From Microbacterium wangchenii (GTDB lineage Bacteria > Actinomycetota > Actinomycetes > Actinomycetales > Microbacteriaceae), in the NCBI RefSeq assembly GCF_004564355.1, contig NZ_CP038266.1, positions 372,001-436,000 of the forward strand: 64,000 nt of DNA, in the 5' to 3' direction. Below the pieces are notes generated by a model, which saw nothing but the letters and a program-made list of their open reading frames with translations, did not search any database and had not been told where the DNA came from. Shown here one piece after another: positions 15,833 to 23,824 of the stretch (positions are counted from its first letter, which is position 1; every line of letters starts with the position of its first letter). A program made the position numbers and the translations under genes.

Positions 15833-15846
15833 CGCCTATATAGGCG
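15833..15846. promoter_or_regulatory. Perfect 14-bp palindrome CGCCTATATAGGCG
   Basis: This lies upstream of the serine hydrolase start and includes a TATATA that would serve as its -10 on the minus strand. A perfect palindrome over a -10 element suggests a repressor site. Confidence 0.45.
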
Positions 15847-15952
15847 ACATCCAATAGCCATACGGAATGCGCTGACATATCCCCCTCAGGTCGCGCGCGG
15901 CCCATACTTCCGAGTGATGTGGCCGCCGGGTTCGGGTTCGTAGCGTCGAAGC

Positions 15953-16600
15953 GTGGACGTCATCAACGATTTCGTGGTTCAGGCCGCCGCTTCGCCGTGG
16001 GTCTTCCTCGTCATGTTCGCCACCGCGGTCATCGACGGCGTCTTTCCGCCGATCCCCAGCGAAACGGTGCTCGTGGCGGCCGCGGCCGTGGCGGCGGCGA
16101 GCCAGTCCTATCCGACCATCGCGCTCCTGTGCGCGGCCGCGGCGCTCGGCGCGGTGATCGGCGACAACCTCGCCTACGCGCTGGGCCGTGGCGTGGGGAC
16201 CACGCGGTTCGCATGGATGCGGCGTCCGCGGGTGGCTGCGATCTTCGCTCACGCGCAGCAGGGGCTCGCGCATCGAGGTGCTCCGCTGATCCTCGGTGCC
16301 CGCTACATCCCGGTGGGGCGCGTCGCCGTCAACGTGTCGGCGGGAGCGCTGGGCTACCCGTGGCGGCGCTTCCTGCCCCTCAGCATCCTGGCCGGCAGCA
16401 CCTGGGCGATCTACAGCGCCGCGATCGGCGTTCTTGCGGGCGCGTGGCTGGAGGGCCAACCGCTGCTCAGCGCCGCCCTGGGTGTGGGCGTCGCCATCGT
16501 GATCGGGATCGTCATCGACCGTGCGCTGGCCGCTCGACGCCGGCGAGCCGCTGACGCGGCGTGCGCGGAGAGCTTCAGGCCTGCTGCTCGAGTCGGCTGA
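15953..16600 (+). CDS. DedA family membrane protein
   Basis: DedA/SNARE-associated family membrane protein of 215 residues, now linked to polyprenyl-phosphate or phospholipid flipping across the membrane. Family features are FPPIPSETVLVAAAA near the N-terminus, GDNLAYALGRG, and GARYIPVGRVAVNVSAGA with the conserved Arg/Pro/Gly pattern. GTG at 15953 has TAGCGT six bases upstream, a leaderless arrangement. The 3' end overlaps the PadR gene by 26 bases on the opposite strand. Confidence 0.88.
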   Translation: MDVINDFVVQAAASPWVFLVMFATAVIDGVFPPIPSETVLVAAAAVAAASQSYPTIALLCAAAALGAVIGDNLAYALGRGVGTTRFAWMRRPRVAAIFAHAQQGLAHRGAPLILGARYIPVGRVAVNVSAGALGYPWRRFLPLSILAGSTWAIYSAAIGVLAGAWLEGQPLLSAALGVGVAIVIGIVIDRALAARRRRAADAACAESFRPAARVG

Positions 16601-17102
16601 GCACCGTCTCGATCCAGTCCAGTTCCGTCCTGACGTGCTGCAGGCCGTTGTCCAGGGTGGCGGCCCGCAGGAGCTCCGCGACGGTGGCGGGTTCGCGGGG
16701 CGCCTCGACCGACTCGAGCTCGGCCAGCTGCGCGAGCATCTCCGCCCGGCGACCCTCGAGCAGTTCCCGCACGGCCGCCGGCGGCAGTCGATCCGCGAAG
16801 AAGAGCCGCGCGAGGAAGGGTTCGCGGGTGGGCTCGGGGGGAAGCGGGGAGGTCAGCCACGCGTCGAGGGCCTCGCTCCCGGCTTCGGTGATGCTGTGCA
16901 GGTGCAGGTTCGGCCGGTCATCCTGCGGCACGGTCCGCCGCGTCGCGAGGCCGTCCGTCACGAGAGCCGCCAGGGTGCGGTAGATCTGCGACTGGTCGGC
17001 GGTCCAGAAATGCCCGACGCTCGCGTCGATCACCTTCTTCACCTCGTACCCGCTCATCGGCCGGCTCGACAGCAGGCCCAGGATAGCGAAGCGCAACGAC
17101 AC
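16575..17102 (-). CDS. PadR family regulator
   Basis: Winged-helix PadR protein of 175 residues. LRFAILGLLSSRPMSGYEVKK is the family's N-terminal signature, with GHFWTADQSQIYRTLAALVTDGL as the recognition region. The C-terminal half is a helical dimerisation domain of the Vir_act_alpha_C type. GTG 17102 has TAGCCT six bases upstream on the minus strand, so its transcript is probably leaderless. It is divergent from the manganese catalase gene and overlaps the dedA-like gene. Target unknown; either neighbour is possible. Confidence 0.88.
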   Translation of the reverse strand: MSLRFAILGLLSSRPMSGYEVKKVIDASVGHFWTADQSQIYRTLAALVTDGLATRRTVPQDDRPNLHLHSITEAGSEALDAWLTSPLPPEPTREPFLARLFFADRLPPAAVRELLEGRRAEMLAQLAELESVEAPREPATVAELLRAATLDNGLQHVRTELDWIETVLSRLEQQA

Positions 17103-17415
17103 GTCTGGAGGCTAACAGCCGCAGGATCGCGGTGAGTCGAACCTGCTCCGGGCCGCGCCGGAGAGTGCGTGGCCGGGTGCCATCGGAGCGCTGTCGTCCG
17201 CCGGCGAGCTTCCCCCGTTCGCGCCTGTTCGGTGCGATCGCGCCGGTAAGAAGTGGCGCGGTTGCGCGGATGTGGCGCAGAGGCCGCGGCGGCGGGCAGG
17301 CATTTCTGAGCTGACGGTGGAGAAGAGTACAGGGGGAGCGGCCGCGAGGCGAGGGGCGGCTGACAGCGGGGCGAAGGAGGAGGCTGGAAGCACGAATCCA
17401 CACCCTGGAGGTTTC
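17103..17415. other. Intergenic region between padR-like and catalase genes
   Basis: About 310 bases with no supported gene. It holds the PadR leaderless promoter at its left edge and the catalase ribosome site GGAGG at its right edge. I see no clear -35/-10 pair or strong palindrome for the catalase gene. An in-frame open stretch upstream of the catalase start lacks homology. Confidence 0.5.
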
Positions 17416-18366
17416 ATGTACTTTCACGTTCAGCAGCTGATCAACGAGATCGAGCAGGACGAGCCGGATCCCGCCGCCGCCAACGCGCTCCAGGAAGGGC
17501 TCGGCGGCCAGTTCGGCGAGATGCGCACGATGATGCAGTACCTGTTCCAGAGCATGAATTTCCGTGGTCCGTCCGCGAAGCCCTACAAGGACCTCATCCA
17601 GGGCATCGGCACGGAGGAGATCAGCCACGTCGAACTCATCGGGACGACCATCTCGCGCCTGCTCGACGGATCGCCGCGCTACCAGGGCAAGCCCACCGAT
17701 CCCGTCGACGCACCCGGCGCCAAGGGCGCCATCCCGTTGAACATCGCGCTGTCCGAGAGCAACATCCACCACTACCTCGTCGGCGCGCAGGGCGCGATGC
17801 CGGTGGATGCGGCGGGGAACCCGTGGCTGGGCAGCTACGTCTACAACTCGGGAAACCTGGTCCTGGACCTGCTCTACAACCTCATGCTGGAATCCACCGG
17901 GCGGCTGCAGAAGTGCCGCCTGTACGAGATGACCGACAACAAGACCGCGCGCAGCACGATCTCGTACCTGATCGTGCGTGACCAGGCGCACGAGAACGCC
18001 TACGCGAAGGCGCTGGAGACCCTGGGCGTGAACTGGCGGACGGCGCTGCCGATCCCGAAGACCAACGCGGAGAAGTTCCCCGAGGTGGCCCGGCTCCTCG
18101 AGATGGGGCTGCAGAGCAAGCAGTACTCCTTCGATCTCACCAACCAGTCCGAGGCGGGCAAGATCTACCAGGGCCTGTCGCCGTCGGGCGACGGGACGCA
18201 GCTCGACGCCAGCGAGCAGGCGCCCGCGGGTGCGCCCATGACGATCGGCGCCGAGCGCTTCGAGGAGTTCGCTCCCGGCGCCGATGCCGACCTGCAGGAG
18301 CTCATCGCCGCCACTGCGGCGATGGAGATGGCCGACATCGACCGGACCTTCGGCGAGATGCGCTGA
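17416..18366 (+). CDS. Manganese catalase family protein
   Basis: Non-haem dimanganese catalase, converting hydrogen peroxide to water and oxygen. All five expected metal-ligand regions can be seen: Glu in GGQFGEMRTMMQYLFQ, Glu and His in GTEEISHVEL, Glu in NLMLESTGRLQ, and His in RDQAHENAYAKAL. Residues 270-316 are an acidic tail. ATG 17416 is chosen for the adjacent GGAGG and because MYFHVQQLINEIEQDEPDP is the conserved family N-terminus; the upstream open frame is unlike any leader. A strong hairpin follows the gene. Confidence 0.9.
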   Translation: MYFHVQQLINEIEQDEPDPAAANALQEGLGGQFGEMRTMMQYLFQSMNFRGPSAKPYKDLIQGIGTEEISHVELIGTTISRLLDGSPRYQGKPTDPVDAPGAKGAIPLNIALSESNIHHYLVGAQGAMPVDAAGNPWLGSYVYNSGNLVLDLLYNLMLESTGRLQKCRLYEMTDNKTARSTISYLIVRDQAHENAYAKALETLGVNWRTALPIPKTNAEKFPEVARLLEMGLQSKQYSFDLTNQSEAGKIYQGLSPSGDGTQLDASEQAPAGAPMTIGAERFEEFAPGADADLQELIAATAAMEMADIDRTFGEMR

Positions 18367-18371
18367 CCCGT

Positions 18372-18406
18372 TCCGTGCGCCGGGCGGGCTCCGCCCGGCG
18401 CACGGA
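18372..18406. terminator. Bidirectional hairpin terminator
   Basis: TCCGTGCGCCGGGCG and CGCCCGGCGCACGGA form a perfect 15-base stem with a five-base loop. It lies between the convergent catalase and RpiR genes. No T-run is present, as is common in actinobacteria. Confidence 0.75.
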
Positions 18407-18433
18407 GCCCCCGGTGTGTGGTGCGCGGGCGAC

Positions 18434-19342
18434 TCAGCGGGGGTGCAGCGACCGTGAGCGGACGGCGTCGTACGTCGAGCGGATCGCTGCGACGGAGGCG
18501 GTGTAGTCGGCCTGCACGACGCCGATGAACAGGCAGTCCACGACCATGAGCTGCGCGATGCGGCTGCCCAGCGCGCCGGAGCGGAAGGGCGTCTCGCGTG
18601 CCGCGGTGTAGAGGGCGACGTCGGCCTCACGCGTGATCGAGGAGTCGGGAACGTTGGTGATCGCCACCGTCGCCGATCCGGCCGCGCGGGCCAGACGGAG
18701 GAACTCCACCGTGTCCATGGTCTCCCCGGAGTGGGAGATCGCCACCGCCACGCTTCGCGGCCCCAGGACGGCGGCTGCCGTCCAGGCCGTATGGGCGTCG
18801 GGCCACGTGATCGCGGTCCGTCCGATGCGGCTGAGCTTGCGTTGCAGGTCGATGCCCACGACAGCGCTGGCGCCCACACCGAAGACATCGATGCGGTCGG
18901 CCTGGGCGAGGGCTGTCACGGCCTGCGCGAGCGCGCCGGTGTCGAGTACGTCAGCGGTGTCGCTGATGGAGAGCGTCTCATCCCGCGCGACCTTGGCGAC
19001 GATCTGCTCAAGGGTGTCGTCGGGGGCGATGTCGCTCGCGGTCGCGGGGACCGACTGGACGAGCAGGCTGGCGCGCAGGGTCTCCTGCGCGAGGTCGTGC
19101 TTGAGGTCCTTGAATCCGGTGAAGCCGAGGCGCCGGTAGAAGCGCACGACCGTGGTGGTCGACGTTCCCGCCGCGTCGGCGACCTCGTTGATGCTGAGCG
19201 TGGAGAAGGCCTCCGGATCGGCCAGCAGGCTCTCGGCCAATCGCTTCTCGGAGGGGGGCATCGAGGGGATCAGCGCCCGGACCGTGGACAGCAGCGGACG
19301 TGCGGTGTGGGTGGGCGCGCCGTCGGGGCGCTGTCCGGTCAT
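18434..19342 (-). CDS. RpiR/MurR family regulator (HTH plus SIS domain)
   Basis: The N-terminal HTH_6 domain includes SEKRLAESLL, then LSINEVADAAGTSTTTVVRFYRRLGF. The SIS sugar-phosphate-binding domain follows (VFGVGASAVVGIDLQRKL, AISHSGETMDTVEFLRLAR). ATG 19342 has TACCGT six bases upstream on the minus strand (leaderless). The longer ORF upstream overlaps the divergent operon's promoter and is rejected. The adjacent operon contains murQ, so MurNAc 6-phosphate is a plausible effector, as for MurR; that is inference. Confidence 0.9.
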   Translation of the reverse strand: MTGQRPDGAPTHTARPLLSTVRALIPSMPPSEKRLAESLLADPEAFSTLSINEVADAAGTSTTTVVRFYRRLGFTGFKDLKHDLAQETLRASLLVQSVPATASDIAPDDTLEQIVAKVARDETLSISDTADVLDTGALAQAVTALAQADRIDVFGVGASAVVGIDLQRKLSRIGRTAITWPDAHTAWTAAAVLGPRSVAVAISHSGETMDTVEFLRLARAAGSATVAITNVPDSSITREADVALYTAARETPFRSGALGSRIAQLMVVDCLFIGVVQADYTASVAAIRSTYDAVRSRSLHPR

Positions 19343-19373
19343 ACCGACACGGTAGCCGAATCGGGTTCTCGGC

Positions 19374-19408
19374 AGTAAGTTACTTCCAAGAAACATCGGT
19401 CGTAAATA
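19374..19408 (+). promoter_or_regulatory. Promoter of the muropeptide operon with overlapping operator
   Basis: -35 TTACTT (19380-19385), a 17-base spacer and -10 TAAATA (19403-19408) form a good promoter pointing into the operon. A perfect 11-base dyad AGTAA-G-TTACT (19374-19384) covers the -35. It is a likely site for the divergent RpiR/MurR-like protein. Confidence 0.6.
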
Positions 19409-19466
19409 ATTGACCAATCCGAGGCGGTCGGCAACGAGGCCGCCGGTACCCGATCTGGAGAACCTC

Positions 19467-21008
19467 ATGAAGAGAGCTTCCGTTCCCCGCGCCGCCGTCG
19501 GTGCTGTGGGCACCCTCGCCGTCGCGGCGATCGCTCTGACCGCCTGCTCGGCCCCCGAAGCCTCGGGTGAAGGATCCGACGCGCCGCAGAATCTGGTCAT
19601 CGGCGTCACGGCCGACGTCGACACCCTCCTGCCGTGGACGAGCACGCAGTTCCAGGCGACGCACGTGCTGCAGAACCTGTACGGCACCCTCACCGAGTTC
19701 GACGACGACCTCGCCGTCACGGAGGGTCTCGCCGAGTCGTGGGAGACGAGCGAAGACGGCCTGACTGTGACGTTCCAGCTCCGCGAGGGCGTCGCCTTCG
19801 CCGACGGCAGCGACCTGGACGCCGAGGACGTCGTGGCGTCCTACCAGGCGATCAAGGATGAGGCCACCGCGGCCGTCTCGGCGACCAACCTCGCCTCGGT
19901 CGAGACGATCGAGGCCGTTGACCCGCTGACCGTGCAGCTGACGCTGAGCGCTCCCGACGCCGCGCTGTTCTCCAAGCTCGCCGTCATCACCACCGCGATC
20001 CTGCCCTCCGACGTCGACCTGGCGGCGCTGGAGACCGAGCCCAACGGGACGGGCGCCTTCGTCTTCGAAGACCGCACGCCCAACCAGTCGCTGATCCTCG
20101 CCGCCAACCCGGAGTACTGGGGCGGGGAGCCGGAGGTCGACACGGTGGAGTTCCGCGTCATCCCCGACCAGTCGGCGATCGTCTCCGCACTGCAGGCTGG
20201 CAGCGTCCAGATGGCCGTCTTCGACGACCAGCTGGTGGCCGACACCATCGGCGGATCCGTCGAGGTGACCGAGACGCCGCAGCTGAGCTACCACGTGCTG
20301 CAGATCAACAGCCGGGTCGCGCCGCTGGACGACGTCAACGTCCGCCTCGCGATCGCGTGCGCGATCGACCGTCAGGAAGTGCTCGACACCGCAGCCCTGG
20401 GCGCCGGCGAGGTCACCGGACCCATCACCTCGCCCGCCTTCCGCTCCGACCCCGATGCCCGCCCGTGCCCCGAGGCCGACATCGACGCTGCGAAGGAGCA
20501 CTTGGCGGAGGCCGGGTACGAAGACGGTCTGACGCTCCGCGCCATCGTCAACCAGGACGGATACTCCACCGCGGTTGCCGAGGCGGAGAACATCCAGGCC
20601 CAGCTGAAGAACGCCGGCATCACGCTGGAGATCGAGTCGCTCGAGTCGGGCGCGTACGTCGACCGCTGGGTCGCCGCCGACTTCGAGCTCGCCGTCGCGC
20701 TCAACGGCGGCCAGCCCGATCCCGACGCCTCCTACGGCCGGTACTTCACCAGCACCGGCAGCCTGAACCCGGTCGCCGGCTACAGCTCGGAGACCCTCGA
20801 CGCGCTGTTCGCCGAGGGCAAGGCCGAGTCGGACGAGGCCGCGCGCAAGGCGATCTACGACGACGTCGCCGCGGAGCTGGAGGACAACGCTGCGTGGGTG
20901 TGGCTGTTCACCTCCTACAACTACACCGCGACCGCCGAGGGCGTCTCCGGCTTCGTGCCCCTGTCCAACGGCTCGCTGCAGAACCTGCGCGACGTCACCA
21001 TCGACTGA
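19467..21008 (+). CDS. ABC transporter substrate-binding lipoprotein, peptide type
   Basis: Family 5 extracellular solute-binding protein, 513 residues. The signal peptide ends in a lipobox, VAAIALTACS, so it is anchored at the outer face of the membrane. The family motif runs GLAESWETSEDGLTVTFQLR, then ADGSDLDAEDVV. ATG 19467 has CTGGAG upstream. It heads a nine-gene operon with MurQ and AnmK, so cell-wall peptides or anhydromuropeptides are the likely ligand rather than general dipeptides; this is inferred from context. A hairpin after the stop may favour its expression over the permeases. Confidence 0.88.
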   Translation: MKRASVPRAAVGAVGTLAVAAIALTACSAPEASGEGSDAPQNLVIGVTADVDTLLPWTSTQFQATHVLQNLYGTLTEFDDDLAVTEGLAESWETSEDGLTVTFQLREGVAFADGSDLDAEDVVASYQAIKDEATAAVSATNLASVETIEAVDPLTVQLTLSAPDAALFSKLAVITTAILPSDVDLAALETEPNGTGAFVFEDRTPNQSLILAANPEYWGGEPEVDTVEFRVIPDQSAIVSALQAGSVQMAVFDDQLVADTIGGSVEVTETPQLSYHVLQINSRVAPLDDVNVRLAIACAIDRQEVLDTAALGAGEVTGPITSPAFRSDPDARPCPEADIDAAKEHLAEAGYEDGLTLRAIVNQDGYSTAVAEAENIQAQLKNAGITLEIESLESGAYVDRWVAADFELAVALNGGQPDPDASYGRYFTSTGSLNPVAGYSSETLDALFAEGKAESDEAARKAIYDDVAAELEDNAAWVWLFTSYNYTATAEGVSGFVPLSNGSLQNLRDVTID

Positions 21009-21013
21009 GCACT

Positions 21014-21052
21014 CGCGGGCCGGACGGGCCGCTGCGCCCTGTCCGGTCCGCG
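21014..21052 (+). terminator. Intercistronic hairpin after the binding-protein gene
   Basis: CGCGGGCCGGACGGG pairs with CCCTGTCCGGTCCGCG, allowing G-U pairs, around an eight-base loop. It lies between the binding-protein stop and the DppB start, a common place for an attenuator or 3'-end stabiliser that raises binding-protein levels. Confidence 0.55.
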
Positions 21053-21062
21053 TGGGAGTCCC

Positions 21063-22034
21063 ATGCTGCACCGCATTCTCGTCTCGCCTGTCACGCGCCG
21101 CGTCGGCAGCGCGCTCCTGACCCTCTTCGGCGTCGCCGTGGCGGTGTTCCTCATGCTCCGGGCCCTCCCCGGTGACCAGATCACGGCCGCGTACGGCACG
21201 GAGGCCGCCGCGCTGTCCCCGGAACAGCGCTCCGCGCTGGAGGCCTACTACGGACTCGACCAGCCGCTCATCGTCCAGTTCTTCACATGGCTGGGCGCGG
21301 TCGCGACGGGAAACCTCGGGTTCTCCGCGCGGGCCCAGCAGTCGGTCCTGGAGATGACCGCGCTCGCTCTGCCGGTCACGCTCGAGCTCGCGCTCCTGGC
21401 GATCGTCATCGCCCTGGCCATCGGCATCCCACTCGGCATGCTGTCGGCCTCCCGTCCGAACTCGCTGCGGGACTGGGTGGGGCAGGGCGTCGGACTGGCC
21501 GGCCTCGGTGTCCCGGCCTTCCTCCTGGCCACCACTCTGCTGGCCGTCTCGGCCCAGGCGTTCGGGTTCAATCCGAACGGGCTGGGCTTCGCCCGGCTGT
21601 GGGAAGACCCCGTGCGCAACCTTCTGCAGATGCTGATGCCGGCGCTCGTCCTCGGCTTCGGCATCGCCGCGCCGATCATGCGCACCACGCGGACGGCCGT
21701 ACTTGAGGTGCGCGGGCTCGATTTCGTCCGCACCGCCCGCGCCAAGGGCGTACCGCCGCGCCGCCTGCAGTGGCGGCACGTGCTGCGCAACGCCCTGATC
21801 CCCATCGTGACCATGACCGGTCTGCAGTTCGGGTACCTCCTGGGCGGCGCCGTCGTGGTCGAGCAGATCTTCTCGCTTCCCGGAATCGGCCGTCAGGTCC
21901 TCCTCGGCATCAACCAGAAGGAGTTCGCCGTCGTGCAGAGCACCGTGCTCGTGATCGCGATGCTCTTCGTCATCGTGAACCTCCTCACCGACCTGCTGTA
22001 CCGCCGCATCGACCCGCGGGTGCGTGCCGCATGA
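21063..22034 (+). CDS. ABC transporter permease, DppB type
   Basis: Inner-membrane permease of 323 residues. The N-terminus has the family LFGVAVAVFLMLRALPGD pattern, and the cytoplasmic EAA loop is RTARAKGVPPRRLQWRHVLRNALIP. Six helices are expected. It partners DppC and the fused ATPase of the same operon. Its TGA overlaps the DppC ATG. ATG 21063 follows GGGAG. Confidence 0.9.
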   Translation: MLHRILVSPVTRRVGSALLTLFGVAVAVFLMLRALPGDQITAAYGTEAAALSPEQRSALEAYYGLDQPLIVQFFTWLGAVATGNLGFSARAQQSVLEMTALALPVTLELALLAIVIALAIGIPLGMLSASRPNSLRDWVGQGVGLAGLGVPAFLLATTLLAVSAQAFGFNPNGLGFARLWEDPVRNLLQMLMPALVLGFGIAAPIMRTTRTAVLEVRGLDFVRTARAKGVPPRRLQWRHVLRNALIPIVTMTGLQFGYLLGGAVVVEQIFSLPGIGRQVLLGINQKEFAVVQSTVLVIAMLFVIVNLLTDLLYRRIDPRVRAA

Positions 22035-22912
22035 GCGATACCGTCGCCGTCGCCGCCCCCGCCGTCCCGCCCCGCTCCGCCGGGCGCGCCTTCGCACCGC
22101 TGCTGCGCAGCCCGAGCGGCCTGACGGGGCTCATCATCGTCGGCGTGTTCGTCCTGCTGTCGATCGCCTCCGCGTCGGGCCTGCTGGGTGATCCCAGCGC
22201 CCAGGACACCACCTCCCGTCTGCAGCCGCCCTCCGGCGCGCATCTGTTCGGAACGGATCAGTTCGGGCGTGACGTGTTCACCCGCGTCGCCTCCGGGGTC
22301 GTGAACTCGGCGCTCGTCGCTGTCGTGGCGGTGGGCTTCGCCGCTCTCGTGGGCACCGTCGGGGGCATCGTCTCCGGATACCTGCGCGGCGTCGGCGACA
22401 GCGTCATCGGCGGCATCACGAACGTGCTCTTCGCCTTCCCCCCGCTGCTGCTGGCCCTGACGCTGGCATCGGTGTTCACGCGCAACTGGTTCACCGTGGC
22501 CGTGGCCATCGCGGTCGTGTACACGCCCATCTTCGTGCGCGTGACGCGGGGCCCCGTGCTGTCGCTGCGCGAGATCGACTACGTCAGCGCCGCCAAGGCC
22601 ACCGGCATGGGCAGCGTCGGCATCATGGCGCGGCACATCCTGCCCAACATCACCGGCATCCTCATCGTGCAGATCACCCTCTCGCTGTCGTGGGCCGTGC
22701 TCACCGAGGCCTCGCTGAGCTTCCTGGGCTTCGGCACGCCGCCGCCGGCCGCGTCGCTCGGATCGATGGTGTTCGACGCGCAGACCCTCATCGTCGCGGC
22801 GCCATGGACGATGGCCGGCCCCGGCCTCGTGCTCATCCTGCTCATCATCGGGCTCAACCTCCTCGGCGACGGACTGCGCGACGCCCTCGACCCCAATCGC
22901 AAAGGACGCTGA
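22031..22912 (+). CDS. ABC transporter permease, DppC type
   Basis: Second permease, 293 residues. It has the family N-terminal region HLFGTDQFGRDVFTRVASG, the EAA loop SAAKATGMGSVGIMARHILPN and the C-terminal DGLRDALDP. ATG overlaps the DppB stop (ATGA). MurQ starts three bases after its stop, so transport and catabolic genes are one transcription unit. Specificity presumably follows the lipoprotein. Confidence 0.9.
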   Translation: MSDTVAVAAPAVPPRSAGRAFAPLLRSPSGLTGLIIVGVFVLLSIASASGLLGDPSAQDTTSRLQPPSGAHLFGTDQFGRDVFTRVASGVVNSALVAVVAVGFAALVGTVGGIVSGYLRGVGDSVIGGITNVLFAFPPLLLALTLASVFTRNWFTVAVAIAVVYTPIFVRVTRGPVLSLREIDYVSAAKATGMGSVGIMARHILPNITGILIVQITLSLSWAVLTEASLSFLGFGTPPPAASLGSMVFDAQTLIVAAPWTMAGPGLVLILLIIGLNLLGDGLRDALDPNRKGR

Positions 22913-22915
22913 CCG

Positions 22916-23824
22916 GTGAATTTGGAAGCGCTGACCACCGAAGCGGCCGACGCACGCTACGCCCGGATCGACACGCTCGAGGTGGCCGAGTTGGCCACCC
23001 TCATGAACGAAGCCGATCAGGCGGTGCCGCTGGCCGTCCGCGCGGCGCTGGGGCAGATCATCCCCGCGATCGAGGGTGTGGCCGAGCGCATGGAACGGGG
23101 CGGACGGCTCTTCTACGTCGGGGCCGGCACCCCCGGGCGCATCGGCGTGCTGGACGCGTCGGAGATCCCGCCCACCTTCTCCACCCGCGACCGCGTCATC
23201 GGAATCATGGCCGGCGGGCCGCGGGCGGTGGTGGAGGCGGTCGAAGGCGCCGAGGACGACGCCGCCGCCGGTGCCGCCGCGATCGATGCCGCCGGTGTGG
23301 GGCCGGACGACTCGGTCATCGGCATCGCGGCGAGCGGGCGGACCCCCTTCGTCATCGCAGCCGTCGCGCGGGCGCGCGAGCGAGGTGCCCTCGGCATCGG
23401 GCTGTCGTGCAATGCCGGCACGGAACTGAGCCGTGCCGCCGATCACGGCATCGAGGTGATCGTCGGCCCGGAGTTCGTCAGCGGGTCCACGCGGCTGAAG
23501 GCCGGTACCGCCCAGAAGCTCGTGCTCAACATGTTCTCGACGATCGCCATGGTGCGCCTGGGCAAGACCTACGGCAATCTCATGGTCGACGTGAAGGCGT
23601 CGAACGACAAGCTCCGACTGCGGGCGACGCGCATCGTGGCCCAGATCGCCGGAGTGGACGACGCGCGGGCACGCGAGGCACTGGAACAGGCGGGGTACTC
23701 GGTTCCCGTCGCGGTCGTCGCCCTGCGCCGGTCGCTGCCCACCGAACAGGCGCGCGCCGCGCTGGAAGCGGCCGACGGCCGCTTGCGCGTCGCGCTGGAC
23801 GAAGAGCAGGAGGAACGGCCATGA
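22916..23824 (+). CDS. murQ: N-acetylmuramic acid 6-phosphate etherase MurQ
   Basis: Cytoplasmic lyase that cleaves the D-lactyl ether of MurNAc 6-phosphate to give GlcNAc 6-phosphate and D-lactate. It is a SIS-fold protein of 302 residues. LTTEAADARYARIDTL is the family N-terminus. RLFYVGAGTPGRIGVLDASEIPPTF contains the catalytic Glu, and SGRTPFVIAAVARARERGA and GPEFVSGSTRLKAGTAQK are further signatures. The start is GTG. It lies between the permeases and AnmK with ATGA coupling downstream. Strong family match. Confidence 0.95.
   Translation: MNLEALTTEAADARYARIDTLEVAELATLMNEADQAVPLAVRAALGQIIPAIEGVAERMERGGRLFYVGAGTPGRIGVLDASEIPPTFSTRDRVIGIMAGGPRAVVEAVEGAEDDAAAGAAAIDAAGVGPDDSVIGIAASGRTPFVIAAVARARERGALGIGLSCNAGTELSRAADHGIEVIVGPEFVSGSTRLKAGTAQKLVLNMFSTIAMVRLGKTYGNLMVDVKASNDKLRLRATRIVAQIAGVDDARAREALEQAGYSVPVAVVALRRSLPTEQARAALEAADGRLRVALDEEQEERP

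Noticed and set aside
17272..17415. Extended N-terminus of the manganese catalase
   Set aside because: The conserved family N-terminus and GGAGG mark ATG 17416. The extra 48 codons are Arg/Gly-rich and not family-like.
19380..22097. 905-residue open frame on the minus strand
   Set aside because: It lies antisense to the transporter genes. Its Arg/Gly/Asp-rich, low-complexity composition is typical of shadow frames in high-GC DNA, while the plus-strand frames carry clear families.
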